In this document: positions 25,230 to 36,286 of the stretch, one piece after another
Layout: each line of letters begins with the position of its first letter
How positions within the stretch are numbered: the stretch's first letter is position 1
Assembly (NCBI RefSeq): GCF_000760295.1
Contig: NZ_JNBA01000039.1
Location: forward strand, 350,083-414,082
Length of the DNA stretch: 64,000 nucleotides
Source of the DNA: Prochlorococcus sp. MIT 0701
GTDB taxonomy: Bacteria > Cyanobacteriota > Cyanobacteriia > PCC-6307 > Cyanobiaceae
Reading direction: 5' to 3'
Translations under genes and position numbers: made by a program
Notes under the pieces: generated by a model
Told to the model about the DNA's origin: nothing
What the model saw: the letters and a program-made list of their open reading frames with translations, nothing else
Database searches by the model: none

Positions 25230-27821
25230 TTAGCGGAAGCTCAGATGCTCCTGATCCACATCCACATGCACAATCTGACCGTCTCCATAAAGGCCCGCCA
25301 GGATACTTTTGGCTATTGGAGTTTCAAGCTCGCGTTGTATCGCTCGCTTGAGGGGTCTGGCCCCATAAACAGGGTCATAGCCAGCATTGGCGAGCCAATC
25401 AGCTGCTGTATCACTGATCTCTAGGCCAAGCTTGCGATCGCCAAGACGCTCACGCAGCCGATTGACCTGAAGGGCAACGATCTGACGCAGTTCCTCGCGC
25501 CTGAGGCTATGAAAGATGATTGTTTCATCCAGGCGGTTGAGAAACTCAGGCCTAAAATGAGCATGCAAAGCATCATGAACTCGACGCTCCATTTCCCCGT
25601 ATTGACAATCATCCCCTGCCAAGTCGAGGATCGACTGGCTGCCAATATTACTCGTAAGAATTAGCACCGTATTTGTAAAATCAACTGTGCGACCCTGACC
25701 ATCGGTGACACGTCCATCATCGAGGATCTGTAACATCACATTGAACACATCTGGGTGTGCCTTCTCCACTTCATCGAACAGGATTACCGCATAAGGGCGT
25801 CTGCGTACGGCTTCGGTGAGCTGTCCACCGGCTTCATAGCCGACATAACCTGGAGGTGCTCCGATCAGTCTGCTTACACTGTGCTTCTCCATATACTCAG
25901 ACATATCGATTCGTACCAAGGCAGCCTCGCTGTCAAACAGTTGAGAGGCCAATGCCTTGGATAGCTCCGTTTTACCTACACCAGTGGGGCCTAGAAATAA
26001 AAAACTTGCGATCGGGCGGTTGGGATCACTTAAACCTGCCCTGGAACGCTGAATCGCATCCGCAACAGCTTGCACAGCCTGTTCTTGGCCAATCACACGT
26101 TGGTGAAGTTCTTTTTCAAGTCCAAGTAGTTTTTCCATTTCCGACTGCACAAGCTTGGCGACTGGAATCCCAGTCCATTTAGCAATGACATCAGCAATAT
26201 CGTCTTCCGTAACCTCCTCTCGCAGCAGTGATTTATCGCCTGCATCTTCATCTTGGGCCAGGGCAGTTTCTTTCTCGGTGAGTTGTTTCTGCAATCCCGC
26301 CAGAGTTCCATACTCCAGTTCAGCTGCTTTGTTGAGGTCGTAGCTACGCTTGGCTTGCTCAACTTGCAATTGCACCCGTTCGATTTCTTCTTTGAGCGAA
26401 GAAAGGTCGTCAATCGCACCTTTTTCTTGTTGCCACTGTGCATTGAGCGCGCTTTGTTGCTCTGCTAATTCAGCAAGTTCGCGCTCTAGTTTCTCCAACC
26501 TTTCCTTACTAACGGAGTCGGACTCACGTCCTAGGGAAAGCTTCTCCATCTCGAGCTGCAAAATCTTGCGATCGATTTCATCAATTTCCTCCGGCTTGGA
26601 AGTGATTTCCATTTTTAATCGTGCAGCAGATTCATCCATCAAATCGATGGCTTTGTCTGGCAAAAAACGATCGGCAATATATCGGCTGCTGAGCACAGCT
26701 GCAGCAACTAGGGCGTTGTCAGCAATGCGCACACCATGATGCACTTCGTAGCGTTCTTTAAGACCACGCAGGATGGAGATCGTGTCTTGCACTGTGGGTT
26801 GATCCACAAGCACTTGTTGGAATCTTCTTTCTAGAGCGGGGTCTTTTTCAATATGCTGTCGGTGCTCGTCGAGGGTCGTTGCACCAATGCAGCGCAGTTC
26901 CCCTCGAGCCAGCATTGGCTTGAGCAAATTGCTTGCATCCATCGCCCCACCGGTGGCTCCAGCTCCTACCACGGTATGGATCTCATCAATAAAAAGTACG
27001 ATTTGTCCTTCAGATGCGGTGACTTCTTTGAGCACTGCCTTGAGTCGCTCTTCAAATTCACCTCGATATTTCGCCCCTGCAATCAAGGCACCCATATCAA
27101 GAGCGATTAACTGTCTGTTCTGTAGGGCTGCAGGTACATCGCCGTTAACAATCCGCTGTGCGAGGCCTTCAACAATTGCGGTTTTTCCCACCCCTGGCTC
27201 CCCAATGAGGACAGGGTTGTTTTTGGTGCGCCTGCTAAGAATCTGAATCGTGCGTCGAATCTCATCGTCCCTTCCGATTACAGGGTCGAGTTTGCCTTCA
27301 CGAGCAGCGGCAGTCAGGTCTCTGCCATATTTTTCGAGAGATTCGTAAGTTCCTTCTGGGTTCTGATCGGTCACCTTCTGGTTTCCGCGTACCGCGTCAA
27401 TTGCAACCTTTAGTTTGCCCACATCCACGCCCGCTTGATTGAGCAGCTTTCGGCCGCAACGATTGTCCCCGGCTAAGGCAAGCAACAGATGTTCAATCGA
27501 GATGAAGCTATCGCCAAAAGCTTGCTTATGTTTCTCAGCTTGATCAAAGAGATCATTGACTCCTTTGCCCAGATAGACAGAGTCTGGCGTGGCCTGCAAA
27601 GTGGGCTGTTCCTGCAGGTGTGCCTCTACGGCTGTTTGCAAATTGCCGATCGAAACACCTGCTTTTTCTAGGATTCTCCCTGCTAAGCCGTTTTGCTCTA
27701 GCAGCGACAACAGCAGATGCTCTGTTTCCAGTTGCTGCTGCTTGCGTTGTTGGGCAAGTTGTTGGGCCAAAACGATTGCTGCCCAGCCTTTTTCGGTAAA
27801 TTGATCCGCCTTAGGTTGCAT
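25230..27821 (-). CDS. clpB: ATP-dependent chaperone ClpB
   Basis: 863-aa Hsp100 disaggregase. Its parts in order are an N-terminal double Clp repeat ([17 protein letters not shown]), the first AAA+ ring with Walker [14 protein letters not shown] and Walker [16 protein letters not shown], and the long coiled-coil middle domain (about residues 410-530) that defines ClpB. The second AAA+ ring follows with [14 protein letters not shown], pore loop [10 protein letters not shown] and [13 protein letters not shown]. It works with DnaK to dissolve aggregates. No ClpP-binding tripeptide loop of ClpA/X type is evident. Two clpB genes are common in cyanobacteria, and I cannot tell which this is. No CIRCE operator was seen upstream. 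Confidence 0.95.
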   Translation of the reverse strand: MQPKADQFTEKGWAAIVLAQQLAQQRKQQQLETEHLLLSLLEQNGLAGRILEKAGVSIGNLQTAVEAHLQEQPTLQATPDSVYLGKGVNDLFDQAEKHKQAFGDSFISIEHLLLALAGDNRCGRKLLNQAGVDVGKLKVAIDAVRGNQKVTDQNPEGTYESLEKYGRDLTAAAREGKLDPVIGRDDEIRRTIQILSRRTKNNPVLIGEPGVGKTAIVEGLAQRIVNGDVPAALQNRQLIALDMGALIAGAKYRGEFEERLKAVLKEVTASEGQIVLFIDEIHTVVGAGATGGAMDASNLLKPMLARGELRCIGATTLDEHRQHIEKDPALERRFQQVLVDQPTVQDTISILRGLKERYEVHHGVRIADNALVAAAVLSSRYIADRFLPDKAIDLMDESAARLKMEITSKPEEIDEIDRKILQLEMEKLSLGRESDSVSKERLEKLERELAELAEQQSALNAQWQQEKGAIDDLSSLKEEIERVQLQVEQAKRSYDLNKAAELEYGTLAGLQKQLTEKETALAQDEDAGDKSLLREEVTEDDIADVIAKWTGIPVAKLVQSEMEKLLGLEKELHQRVIGQEQAVQAVADAIQRSRAGLSDPNRPIASFLFLGPTGVGKTELSKALASQLFDSEAALVRIDMSEYMEKHSVSRLIGAPPGYVGYEAGGQLTEAVRRRPYAVILFDEVEKAHPDVFNVMLQILDDGRVTDGQGRTVDFTNTVLILTSNIGSQSILDLAGDDCQYGEMERRVHDALHAHFRPEFLNRLDETIIFHSLRREELRQIVALQVNRLRERLGDRKLGLEISDTAADWLANAGYDPVYGARPLKRAIQRELETPIAKSILAGLYGDGQIVHVDVDQEHLSFR

Positions 27822-28242
27822 GTGGTCTTTTACGTTGAGTCAACCGTATGTCGACTAACCAATAGTGCCAAGCGGCAAACCGTTCTGATTGGTACGGCTC
27901 TTTCGGCAGAGTGTGGTAAATACCACCCTGAGGCAAATCAAAACTTACTGCTAGATTCGTTATCAATGGCTGTCATATATGCATTAAGGCGTTTAATTAC
28001 TGGCTTCAAGAAGCTTATAGATCAACCATCTAAATAGGATTAGACCATCTCTTCATAGCTTAATCTTTGACCATTCTCTTGATCCAAATAACACAGCCAA
28101 CCCAACATTCACCTTGCCCTTTGCGTTAAGGAGAGTGTATTACTACTTACACTAATCATACTTATAACTTGATTTAACATAAGCGCTGTAATCTTCAACA
28201 ACTTCGCCCATAAATCCTTGAAGCCAATTGGATTGAAGTGAA
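27822..28242. other. Gene-free stretch upstream of clpB
   Basis: Should hold the clpB promoter on the minus strand. No heat-shock operator was recognised. A weak plus-strand frame ends MAVIYALRRLITGFKKLIDQ and a minus-strand frame near 28152-28280 continues past the Nif11 gene in another frame; neither is convincing alone. Confidence 0.4.
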
Positions 28243-28458
28243 TTACTTGCGAATTGGAGAGATTTTGCTATTTCTAAACCAATCTTCTATCCGCTGTGAC
28301 TCGACCTCATTTTGAAAGTCGCAAAGCTTGACAGTAAAGCCATAATCTGTAGCTATATCTATTAGCTCCTGATAATTAGAGCAATTTTTCAACTTGCTTC
28401 GCAGGCTTAAACTATGCTCAGCAGCATGGAGAAGATTAGATAATCCTTCTCGTGTCAT
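28243..28458 (-). CDS. Free-standing Nif11-domain protein
   Basis: 71 aa. MTREGLSNLLHAAEHSLSLR followed by SKLKNCSNYQELIDIATDYG and FTV matches the Nif11 helical domain (hydrophobic spacing, K-L-xx-C, IA-x-xYGF). The C-terminus (RIEDWFRNSKISPIRK) has no double-glycine site and no Cys/Ser/Thr-rich core, so it is not an obvious lanthipeptide precursor of the prochlorosin type. Family members of this short kind have no known function. Immediately downstream, a second minus frame stays open for about 43 codons with plausible protein sequence, so the true 3' end could differ. Confidence 0.7.
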   Translation of the reverse strand: MTREGLSNLLHAAEHSLSLRSKLKNCSNYQELIDIATDYGFTVKLCDFQNEVESQRIEDWFRNSKISPIRK

Positions 28459-28566
28459 TGCGGCAAGCGAATTACGACTCTGATGCTACATCCAAGCTTT
28501 AATGCCTGCAAACCTGAGAGAATCCTTTGCATGCTTGCATGATTGATCAAACTTATGTCATCAAAT

Positions 28567-28606
28567 AAAAAGGCTGAGGCAACAAAGCAAGGATTGTCAC
28601 CTCAGG
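28567..28606 (-). terminator. Terminator downstream of petE
   Basis: On the minus strand CTGAGGTGACAA can pair with TTGTTGCCTCAG (two imperfect pairs), followed by CCTTTTTATTT. It lies about 60 bases after the petE stop and fits an intrinsic terminator. Confidence 0.75.
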
Positions 28607-28650
28607 TTTGATATTTTTAGGATCTTTAAAACTTACTTATCGGCCAGTCA

Positions 28651-28670
28651 ATTCAATTCAATTCAATTCA
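28651..28670. repeat. Pentanucleotide repeat overlapping the petE stop codon
   Basis: Four exact tandem copies of ATTCA on the plus strand. The petE TGA stop (28668-28670) is the last three bases of the array, so copy number does not change the protein but moves the downstream sequence. Confidence 0.9.
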
Positions 28671-29027
28671 GTTAACAGTAACCGTTCCAACCATGCCAGC
28701 TCCACGATGGGGCTCACAGTAGAAATCGTAGGTGCCGGCAGTTGAGAAGGTTTCTTCCCAAGACTCACCAGGTGCAAAAGCTAAATCTGGATGGCTTAAC
28801 TCATCGTGGCCTTCAAATACAGCGTTATGTGGGGCCAGATTATTGTTGACGAACTTAATCGTGTCTCCTTCTTGAATCGTTATAGAGCTGGGATCGAAAG
28901 CAAGCATGCCTGAATCGCTACCTAGCTTCACTTCAGTAGTGGCGGCCTGAACGGAAGAGACTCCAAGTCCAATTACCAAGAGCAGGGTGCAGCAAGCTGC
29001 AGCAATAGAGCGAAGCATTGAGGCCAT
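28668..29027 (-). CDS. petE: Plastocyanin
   Basis: 119-aa precursor of the type I copper protein that carries electrons from cytochrome b6f to photosystem I in the lumen. A signal peptide (about residues 1-28, ending VQA-AT) precedes the mature domain. The copper ligands are visible: His in [12 protein letters not shown], then Cys, His and Met in [18 protein letters not shown] terminator follows and the next upstream gene is in the same direction about 30 bases away, so petE may be transcribed alone or with it. Confidence 0.96.
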   Translation of the reverse strand: MASMLRSIAAACCTLLLVIGLGVSSVQAATTEVKLGSDSGMLAFDPSSITIQEGDTIKFVNNNLAPHNAVFEGHDELSHPDLAFAPGESWEETFSTAGTYDFYCEPHRGAGMVGTVTVN

Positions 29028-29055
29028 GAGGGCTTACATCGTGTCTGAGAACACT

Positions 29056-30063
29056 TTACCCCTGATTATGAACTTTTCCTCGCCGAGGCAGTCCTGAATC
29101 TGCCAACACTGCTTTAAGTGTGGCGGCATAACTGTGACCTCCGAAACGTTCTGGTGTAGTAATTGGATCATGCACAAAGTGCCGTTGCTTGATACTGAAG
29201 CGATCCCAGGCATTGATTTCGATCGGTAGCACCTTGATCAGAGCCTCAATCAGCCAACCCCAGAGGGGTAGACCAGGCGTCTGCCTGAGCCCACACCAGC
29301 GACAAAGAGTCGCTACAGCTTGATTCACAGAGATCGCGGGTTGGCCCATAACCAAACGCCGAACAGCTCCCTGCCCAGCCTCGCGATTGGCATGATGGGG
29401 GGTCGTTGCCAAGTGGCCACAAATCCAAGCAATATCTGCTGCGTGAATGAAATGAAAGCTGGCATCAGCCCTTAGCCAGCGTGCCAACCAAAGCCAGCGG
29501 CTTGCCTCTGCTAACCCTTCAGTGAGATAGCTGGTAGGGAATGGGCTCGTGCCATCAACCCTTCCCCCGAAAACGAGCGTAGGGAAAACAGCTACGATCC
29601 GATCTGCTAACGGATGATGCTCCAGGTCCTGGAGGCACTGAGCCTTGGTTTGAATGTATTCAGTGCCATATGAGAGAGCTTCTGGCAATGGCTGGAGAGC
29701 CCGGTTGAGGATGCTTGCCGTAGAGAAATAGGTAATCTGCTCAAGAACCTCTGGATTGAGAAGCCCAAGCAGAGTTTTAACAGCCACAACATTCACTTGA
29801 TGGGCTCGCTCTGGATCCCCCCAGGCCGTTGCTGTATGAATCACACGGCTGACCGTGGCTAACTGTTCAGCAAAACAATGGGGATCACGTAGATCTCCAA
29901 CCAGTAGTTGTACACGTGGGTGTTGCGGTGAGATGGCCATGAGTTTGGCCGGATCTCTTAGCCAGAGAAGTAACTCGGCATCGGAGTTTTCGAGTAGCCA
30001 GGCGGCTGTGTACTGCCCAACACAGCCGCTGGCTCCTGTTATCAGGATCCGGGCAAGAGTCAA
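29056..30063 (-). CDS. NAD-dependent epimerase/dehydratase-like protein
   Basis: 335-aa extended SDR. The cofactor motif [13 protein letters not shown] is at the N-terminus, followed by LVGDLRDP and [10 protein letters not shown]. The usual catalytic YxxxK appears as YIQTKAQC at about residues 135-145. The C-terminal substrate domain is variable and the substrate is unknown; steroid dehydrogenase-like or nucleotide-sugar families are both possible. ATG at 30063 overlaps the hemE stop by four bases, so it is translationally linked to hemE. Confidence 0.82.
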   Translation of the reverse strand: MTLARILITGASGCVGQYTAAWLLENSDAELLLWLRDPAKLMAISPQHPRVQLLVGDLRDPHCFAEQLATVSRVIHTATAWGDPERAHQVNVVAVKTLLGLLNPEVLEQITYFSTASILNRALQPLPEALSYGTEYIQTKAQCLQDLEHHPLADRIVAVFPTLVFGGRVDGTSPFPTSYLTEGLAEASRWLWLARWLRADASFHFIHAADIAWICGHLATTPHHANREAGQGAVRRLVMGQPAISVNQAVATLCRWCGLRQTPGLPLWGWLIEALIKVLPIEINAWDRFSIKQRHFVHDPITTPERFGGHSYAATLKAVLADSGLPRRGKVHNQG

Positions 30064-31118
30064 GCGGCAGATCCGATCAGATTGTCAACAGTCTTGCCAG
30101 TTTCGAAGAACACCTTGGCATTTTCCTCAGGTGTTCCAGGCAGGATGCCATGGCCGAGGTTAAGGATGTGCCTGCGACCTCGAGCCTTGCGGACTGCATC
30201 AACAATTCGCTCTCGAATCGCTTCTGGTGTACCAAACAAAAGGCCAGGGTCAACATTGCCTTGCACACCTAAGTGCTCGGGAAGGCGAGCGCAGCCATCG
30301 GCCATATCAACAGTCCAGTCAAGAGAGATGATGTCGACACCTGTGCGCCCCATTCGTTCCAATACTCCAGCGCTACCAGAGATATAGAGAATCATTGGAG
30401 TGTCGGGATGAGTGGATTTCACCAGGTCTACGACTCTTTTTTGATAAGGCGCTGCAAAGGTGTCGTAGTCGATCGGGCTGAGCTGACCAGCCCAGGAATC
30501 AAACATCTGCACGACCTGGGCGCCGGCATCAATTTGATAACGCAAGTAGGTGGCAATCGATTCAGCGAAATGGTTGAGCAAACGATGCAGAAGATCTGGC
30601 TGCTGGAAAGCCATCGCCTTGATAACGGCGTAATTCTTGCTGCTTTTGCCCTCAACCACATAGGCAGCAAGGGTCCAAGGAGCTCCCACAAAACCCAACA
30701 CAGCAGCCTTATTACCAACGCTCTCGCGCAAGCGTCCGAGCACCTCGCCAACAAAAGGCATGGTTGCGTTGGGTTCCAGTGGATGAAGAGCCTCAATTTG
30801 GCTGAGGCTACGAATCGGTTCTTGGATTAGGGGGCCCTTGCTTTCAACGATGTCGAAATCGATGCCCATGCCTGGCAATGGCGTGAGGATGTCTGAAAAC
30901 AGAATCACCCCATCAGGCTGGAAGGCTTCAAAGGGCTGCATCGAGATCGCGTAAGAGAGATCTGGATTTTCGGAACGCTCTCGAAAACTGGGGTAACGGT
31001 CCCGGAGATCCCGGTAGACCTTCATATAGCGTCCCGCCTGGCGCATCATCCATACAGGGGTACGCTCGACCGACTCACCACGCGCAGCGCGTAGCAACAA
31101 GGGCTGGGAGTCGCTCAT
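30060..31118 (-). CDS. hemE: Uroporphyrinogen decarboxylase
   Basis: Converts uroporphyrinogen III to coproporphyrinogen III in the haem and chlorophyll pathway. 352 aa is standard. The N-terminal [14 protein letters not shown] holds the invariant Arg pair, [16 protein letters not shown] the catalytic Asp, and [23 protein letters not shown] and [17 protein letters not shown] follow as in the family. It lies between glgB and the epimerase-like gene on one strand. Confidence 0.95.
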   Translation of the reverse strand: MSDSQPLLLRAARGESVERTPVWMMRQAGRYMKVYRDLRDRYPSFRERSENPDLSYAISMQPFEAFQPDGVILFSDILTPLPGMGIDFDIVESKGPLIQEPIRSLSQIEALHPLEPNATMPFVGEVLGRLRESVGNKAAVLGFVGAPWTLAAYVVEGKSSKNYAVIKAMAFQQPDLLHRLLNHFAESIATYLRYQIDAGAQVVQMFDSWAGQLSPIDYDTFAAPYQKRVVDLVKSTHPDTPMILYISGSAGVLERMGRTGVDIISLDWTVDMADGCARLPEHLGVQGNVDPGLLFGTPEAIRERIVDAVRKARGRRHILNLGHGILPGTPEENAKVFFETGKTVDNLIGSAA

Positions 31119-31227
31119 TACAAGAGTCAGGATCAGTCAGAAAACCTACCTGAAGGCCGTTGTTGTTAAGGCCATCAGTGATGTTGAGAACGCAGCTTCG
31201 TCACATGTCCATTGGCTTTGGCTGAAT

Positions 31228-33498
31228 TCAAAGACTTCGCTTCGGGTCATGACGGAAGACCAGCACGCTCAGAGCTGGTAGGCAGAGTTCAAGAGACTGC
31301 TCATATCCATGAATATTGAATCCATCAGTGTTTTTACCGCCCATATTGCCGAGGTTTCTACCGCCGTAACAAGAACTATCCGTGTTGAAAACTTCCTCAT
31401 AATAGCCACTAATAGGCACGCCAATTCTGTAATTTGAATGAGTTTGCGGGGTGAAATTGGCGACAACGACAAGCCAAGTTCCGCCACTACTTTCACGACG
31501 CATAAAGCTGATTACAGAATGACTATTATCATTGCAATCAATCCATTGGAAACCGTATTGATCAAAGTCATCTTTCCATAGAGCAGGCTCGGCTTTATAG
31601 AAAGTGTTGAGGTCATCAACCAATCTCTGCAGACCCTTATGAGGATCATGTGTCAAGAGCTCCCATTGCAGATCTCCCCATACATTCCATTCCGATCGTT
31701 GACCAAATTCCATTCCCATGAAGATAGTTTTCTTGCCTGGGTGGGTCCACATGTAGGCAAGCAATGCGCGAACATTTGCACATTTCTGCCAGTCATCTCC
31801 TGGCATCTTATGGAGAAGGTTACTTTTACCATGAACAACCTCATCATGACTAAGTGCCAGCATGAAATTTTCGGTGTAGGTATACCAGATAGAGAAAGTG
31901 ATGTTGTTCTGGTGAAACTGCCTAAACCAAGGATCTAACTCGAAATAATCGAGCATGTCATGCATCCAACCCATATTCCATTTAAGGTTGAACCCCAGGC
32001 CGCCCATATCAGTGGGCTGAGTAACCATGGGCCAAGTTGTTGACTCCTCCGCAATTGAAAGTGCTCCAGGAAAATGCTGGAAGAGAACGTGATTGGCCTG
32101 TTGGAGGAATCGAACAGCTTCTGTATTTTCTCGCCCTCCATCTTCATTGGCAATCCATTCTCCATCAGGTCGAAGGTAATCGCGATAAAGCATCGAAGCC
32201 ACCGCATCAACACGAATGCCATCAATATGGAATTGCTCAAACCAATACACAAGATTGGCAACGAGAAAGTTGCGAACCTCGTTGCGGCTGTAGTTGAAGA
32301 TCAACGTGCCCCATTCCTTGTGTTCACCAATGCGTGGATCGGAATGTTCGTAAAGATGAGTTCCATCAAAGAAGGCCAGGCCATGATCATCCTTAGGGAA
32401 ATGGCCTGGCACCCAATCGATAATCACACCTAGACCTTCGGCGTGGCAGCGATCAACAAATGCACGGAATTCATCCGGACTTCCAAATCGGCTGGTGGGT
32501 GCATACCACCCTGTGACCTGGTATCCCCATGAGCCATCAAATGGATGCTCTGAGATTGGCATCAGTTCGATGTGGGTGAATCCCCGATCTTTCACGTAGG
32601 GGATTAACTGGTCGGCTAGTTCGGGATAAGTCAGGAGACGAGCTCCAGGCTTCATATCAGCAGCGGGTACAGGCGCCCGGGGGGTGCCATCCACTTCGAT
32701 ATACGGTTCATCTGCTGCTGCATGAATCCAGCTGCCTAGATGCATTTCATAGACAGAAATCGGCTGATCGAGAGCATTACGGCTATCCCGTTGCTGTAAC
32801 CATTGCGCGTCCTGCCATTGATAGCGATCAAGCCTTGCCACTACGGAGCTTTTCGCTGGGCGCACCTCGTGCTGGAAACCATAGGGATCAGCTTTCTGAT
32901 AGCAATGGCCGTCTTGGGTTCGGATTTCGTATTTGTAAAGGGTCCCTTCTTTAAATCCAGGGATAAATAGCTCCCAAAGACCTCCCTGGCGACGCTGCAT
33001 CGGATGATGACGTCCATCCCATCCGTTTAGATCACCGAGAACAGCCACACTGCATGCGTGGGGTGCCCACAGGCAGAACATCACTCCTTGAACACCGTCA
33101 CGCTCAATCAGATGGGCGCCCATGCGTTGCCAAATGTGGTGATGATTGCCCTCCGCAAAGAGGTGGCGATCCATCTCCCCCATCCATTCATCTTGAAAGG
33201 CCCAAGGGTCGTGCTGCTCATGCTCGATCCCTGCGCGTTTAACCCGCAGCTGGTATGTGCGGCCGGGATCTTGGTTGAGAGGCGCTTCGAAGATCCAGGA
33301 GTGATTGGTCGTTGTCATGGCAGTCGTTCTGCCATCACAGAGGAGCTCTACTTGGCTTGCCTCTGGCATCCAGATCCGCACGATCCATTGCCCCTCATGG
33401 GATTGAGGACCAAGCACCGAGAAAGGATGGTCATGGCGGCATTCAGCAAGTCGTTGGCCGTCTTGAACCACCCAGTCGAGGGCAACACTGGTGGTCAT
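31228..33498 (-). CDS. glgB: 1,4-alpha-glucan branching enzyme
   Basis: 756-aa GH13 enzyme that makes alpha-1,6 branches in glycogen. An N-terminal carbohydrate-binding module ([20 protein letters not shown]) and a second module ([18 protein letters not shown]) precede the catalytic barrel. That barrel has [21 protein letters not shown], the nucleophile in [16 protein letters not shown], the acid/base Glu in IAEESTTWP, and [11 protein letters not shown]. An all-beta C-terminal domain follows. Glycogen stores night-time carbon in these phototrophs. Confidence 0.96.
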   Translation of the reverse strand: MTTSVALDWVVQDGQRLAECRHDHPFSVLGPQSHEGQWIVRIWMPEASQVELLCDGRTTAMTTTNHSWIFEAPLNQDPGRTYQLRVKRAGIEHEQHDPWAFQDEWMGEMDRHLFAEGNHHHIWQRMGAHLIERDGVQGVMFCLWAPHACSVAVLGDLNGWDGRHHPMQRRQGGLWELFIPGFKEGTLYKYEIRTQDGHCYQKADPYGFQHEVRPAKSSVVARLDRYQWQDAQWLQQRDSRNALDQPISVYEMHLGSWIHAAADEPYIEVDGTPRAPVPAADMKPGARLLTYPELADQLIPYVKDRGFTHIELMPISEHPFDGSWGYQVTGWYAPTSRFGSPDEFRAFVDRCHAEGLGVIIDWVPGHFPKDDHGLAFFDGTHLYEHSDPRIGEHKEWGTLIFNYSRNEVRNFLVANLVYWFEQFHIDGIRVDAVASMLYRDYLRPDGEWIANEDGGRENTEAVRFLQQANHVLFQHFPGALSIAEESTTWPMVTQPTDMGGLGFNLKWNMGWMHDMLDYFELDPWFRQFHQNNITFSIWYTYTENFMLALSHDEVVHGKSNLLHKMPGDDWQKCANVRALLAYMWTHPGKKTIFMGMEFGQRSEWNVWGDLQWELLTHDPHKGLQRLVDDLNTFYKAEPALWKDDFDQYGFQWIDCNDNSHSVISFMRRESSGGTWLVVVANFTPQTHSNYRIGVPISGYYEEVFNTDSSCYGGRNLGNMGGKNTDGFNIHGYEQSLELCLPALSVLVFRHDPKRSL

Positions 33499-33598
33499 GG
33501 GGCAAGGACATCGATGGCCGGGAGCTTAGGTCGATTCATGGACCTCAAGGGCAGACTGAGCACCAGAGTGAGCAGTTGAATCAGCGAACGCTGATCAA

Positions 33599-34366
33599 TC
33601 AGACCAGATCAGCTGAGAAATCCACGTTGATGATCTCCCCTTGACTGTTGAAAATGACAAAAAGGTTGTCTATTAAATCGCCGAACTCAATGGTCACCAG
33701 AACAAGCTGCTGTTCCCCTCCTTGGCTAGCAACAATCGCATCTTTCACCTTTTGGAAACCTCCAGTAACGCGGTTGAGTTTTGTCCACTTGCGTTGCAAG
33801 TCTTGTGGTTTCAACTCCTGTTGAAAGCTCAGTTCAAGAAAGGAACGTGCAGCGATCCAGCGAGCAGATACCAAATCGTTAACGAAATCAATGGCTGATT
33901 GCTCGATCGGCAATGCTTGACCACTCCATTTCCATGCGATCAATTTCCCTTTCTGATCGAGAACCATGATCAAGGGGACGTCTCCGTTAATGGTCTCAAC
34001 CATGGCGTCGACAGTGGTGTCGTCTATCCCTGATGAGACGTCGACAATGCGACTTGACTTGACTTGAGGGCGCCTTTTCAGACGTTGTTGGATCCGTTCA
34101 GTGGTGGTGCTGCTGCGCAGGGCTTCTGAAAGTTGGCCATAGATGGTTTTGGCGTCTTGCACCACTAATGCCCTGAGCAGGATTTGCGCTGTTTTTGTCG
34201 CCTCAGCAGGGCTCAAGGTGGTCTTTTGAATGCTCTCCTGCGCTGCCACAGTCGGAAGGGTTAGTGCACTCAGGCCCATGGGCAATCCAAGGGATAGGCT
34301 CAGCAGGCAAACAGACAGCTTCAAAACTCTTGGGGCAAATCGAAATCTATTTTGCCGGAGTTCCAT
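33599..34366 (-). CDS. Secreted DUF3887-like protein
   Basis: About 255 aa from ATG 34366 (frame open to 34423). A basic N-terminus and hydrophobic segment (VLKLSVCLLSLSLGLPMGLS, cleavage near VAAQ) suggest export. Two similar halves of about 100 residues each (AQILLRALVVQDAKTIYGQL and AIDFVNDLVSARWIAARSFL) resemble the alpha-beta cone fold of DUF3887. The function is unknown. The start overlaps the end of the CocE-type hydrolase gene by 46 bases, so both are in one transcript. Confidence 0.65.
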   Translation of the reverse strand: MELRQNRFRFAPRVLKLSVCLLSLSLGLPMGLSALTLPTVAAQESIQKTTLSPAEATKTAQILLRALVVQDAKTIYGQLSEALRSSTTTERIQQRLKRRPQVKSSRIVDVSSGIDDTTVDAMVETINGDVPLIMVLDQKGKLIAWKWSGQALPIEQSAIDFVNDLVSARWIAARSFLELSFQQELKPQDLQRKWTKLNRVTGGFQKVKDAIVASQGGEQQLVLVTIEFGDLIDNLFVIFNSQGEIINVDFSADLV

Positions 34367-35964
34367 GGCAAAAGCCTCAACTTGGATCCATTGAGCTGCA
34401 GTGTCATGGTCACCACTTGGCAATGGGGTCCTGGAGGGCCACAGGGTTGACGGTCGTGGCCTGGGTTGACACCGATGGCCGGCCAGGCTGCGCCTGCCAG
34501 AGATAGCCGCAGATGTTCTCCTCGCTGCAGGTCTGCAAGTATTGGTTGAAGTTTCACCTTGCGCGGCAGCATGCGCAGGGCCTGCTCTCCTTGCACACGC
34601 AGAAAACCTGTTGAGAGTTGCTTCACCTCGCTCTGGCTGCGATTAACAATGGAAAGGGCAACGCAAAGGTCAAATCCCGGTTGATCTGACTGCACGGTCA
34701 GCTGCAGTAATGGGATCCCATTCAATTGGAGAGCTTCCTGAAAAGCAGTGCTGGTGAAGGTGGCCACATCGGCGCGCTGGTCCACGGCGCTGCGCTCAGC
34801 AACTCCTGGTTTTGGGCTGAGATGTCCTCCCACTGCTTGAACAGGTCGCCAAGGGTCATGGACCACATAAACCACGCCGCCACCTTTCTTGTTCTGATGC
34901 AGGGTGCCTTCTGAGGGGTCCAAGCAGGCCATCCCTCCACTGACAAGACTCCAGCCGGCATGGGCTGATGTTGTGGTCTGGGTGGGGCTTGCAAATTTCT
35001 GCCAAGAACAAGACGTGATATTCCAGATCCGCCCATGGGATCTTGAATTGGTTGAGGCTTTCGAAGATTGCAGATGGCGATCAAAGAACTCCAGCTGGAG
35101 TTGCTGTGCATCAGGCCACCACTGCAGGTGAGTAGCTGGACCGATGTGAAGTTCTGGACTACCACCTACTTGGATTGATCGTTGATAGAGATCAAGCAGG
35201 CCATTCAAATGGGGGTCCCACCAGCCACCCAGAAGCAGCATCGGTTGACGAAGCCAGGAATCCAAGGGCTTGTGTACAACCCAGCCTTGATCGTTTTGGC
35301 TCGATTGATGTAGCCATCTCAAGGTCATTCCATCGGGATCGTGGCGTTTCAGAAGTACCGGACCCTCATACAGGTAGCTGTCGTCTTCCAAACTGCGGCG
35401 AAGCTCTGTCCATGCTTCCCAGTTGCCACAGCGACGAGCTTGTAGTGCTGCAAGTTGCAGCCCCCAGGCCAAGCCAAGATGCCACCAGTGAGCACCTCCA
35501 TCACAACTCCAATGGTTGCGCTCATCAACTCCTGCCATCGCTGGTGCCAGACAATCCGGTGGCGGCGTCCCGGGTTCGGCAAGCAGCTGTGTTAGGCCCT
35601 GATAAGAAAACCCATAGGTTCCAAGGAGGCCATTGCATTCTGGTAACTCCCGAACCCATGCATGCGTCTGACTGGTATCAGAAGCTTCTTGAAGGAAGCC
35701 ATTGAAGTGGCCTTCGGAATCCCCTTGACCACGTACGTCCTGGACCACGACCAGATAGCCGTGACTTGCCCACCAACCAGGATGGATGTAAGTCACAGTT
35801 GAGGCGAGCGCACGTCCGTAGGGCTGACGCATCACTAGCGCAGGCCAGGGTCCCTCACCTTTCGGGACCCATAACCTGGCAACGAGCTTGACCCCATCAG
35901 TGAGTGACAGCCAGGCATCGTGCCAGTTCACGGATCCAGAGCTCGTTCGACCTTCAACGCACAT
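34321..35964 (-). CDS. CocE/NonD family hydrolase
   Basis: 547-aa alpha/beta hydrolase of the cocaine esterase / X-Pro dipeptidyl-peptidase type. The N-terminal part shows LVARLWVPKGEGPWPALVMR, then VVQDVRGQGDSEG. The nucleophile Ser is in GTYGFSYQGLTQL (GxSYxG); later AGVDERNHW and IGPATHLQW supply the Asp/His region. A C-terminal jelly-roll domain (TFTSTAFQEALQLNGIPLLQ) is as in the family. Substrate unknown; peptides, esters or amides are possible. It overlaps the neighbours at both ends, implying tight coupling. Confidence 0.88.
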   Translation of the reverse strand: MCVEGRTSSGSVNWHDAWLSLTDGVKLVARLWVPKGEGPWPALVMRQPYGRALASTVTYIHPGWWASHGYLVVVQDVRGQGDSEGHFNGFLQEASDTSQTHAWVRELPECNGLLGTYGFSYQGLTQLLAEPGTPPPDCLAPAMAGVDERNHWSCDGGAHWWHLGLAWGLQLAALQARRCGNWEAWTELRRSLEDDSYLYEGPVLLKRHDPDGMTLRWLHQSSQNDQGWVVHKPLDSWLRQPMLLLGGWWDPHLNGLLDLYQRSIQVGGSPELHIGPATHLQWWPDAQQLQLEFFDRHLQSSKASTNSRSHGRIWNITSCSWQKFASPTQTTTSAHAGWSLVSGGMACLDPSEGTLHQNKKGGGVVYVVHDPWRPVQAVGGHLSPKPGVAERSAVDQRADVATFTSTAFQEALQLNGIPLLQLTVQSDQPGFDLCVALSIVNRSQSEVKQLSTGFLRVQGEQALRMLPRKVKLQPILADLQRGEHLRLSLAGAAWPAIGVNPGHDRQPCGPPGPHCQVVTMTLQLNGSKLRLLPWNSGKIDFDLPQEF

Positions 35965-36229
35965 CCGGGCAGTTCATTCCAATCACATAGGTGGCCAGAA
36001 TCTCAGCGTTATTGGAGCTGAGATTGCGTTGGCGGGCGACTTCTGAGATCGCTTGAGATGAGTAAGCAGAAACCCCTTTGGTATTGAGAGCCTTAAATTG
36101 ACCGCACAATTCGCGCGCTTCGCCCGGGTTGTTTTTGACGCTTTCAAGAAGGCTGGACTGCGCCTTGATATCCGAAGCACTTGCAAGGGCTACGACGATC
36201 AGCACTGGCAAATAGCGCATTGGTCTCAA
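35954..36229 (-). CDS. Small secreted protein, 91 aa
   Basis: Begins MRPM-RYLPVLIVVALASASDIKA, a signal peptide, followed by about 65 residues including NNPGEARELCGQFKALN and EILATYVIGMNCPDVR. Two cysteines in the mature part could pair. The in-frame ATG at 36220 is an equal choice. I do not recognise the family by name, though the pattern is reminiscent of short conserved cyanobacterial periplasmic proteins. Overlaps the start of the hydrolase gene by 11 bases. Confidence 0.65.
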   Translation of the reverse strand: MRPMRYLPVLIVVALASASDIKAQSSLLESVKNNPGEARELCGQFKALNTKGVSAYSSQAISEVARQRNLSSNNAEILATYVIGMNCPDVR

Positions 36230-36286
36230 AAATGCACGCTTTCATCATTTGAGACACTCTTGGCGGGGTTGTGTGGCTTCGCTAGG

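Noticed and set aside
27822..28242. CIRCE-type heat-shock operator before clpB
   Set aside because: Looked for a TTAGCACTC / GAGTGCTAA pair and did not find one.
30273..30830. 185-codon plus-strand ORF
   Set aside because: Antisense to hemE, no domain.
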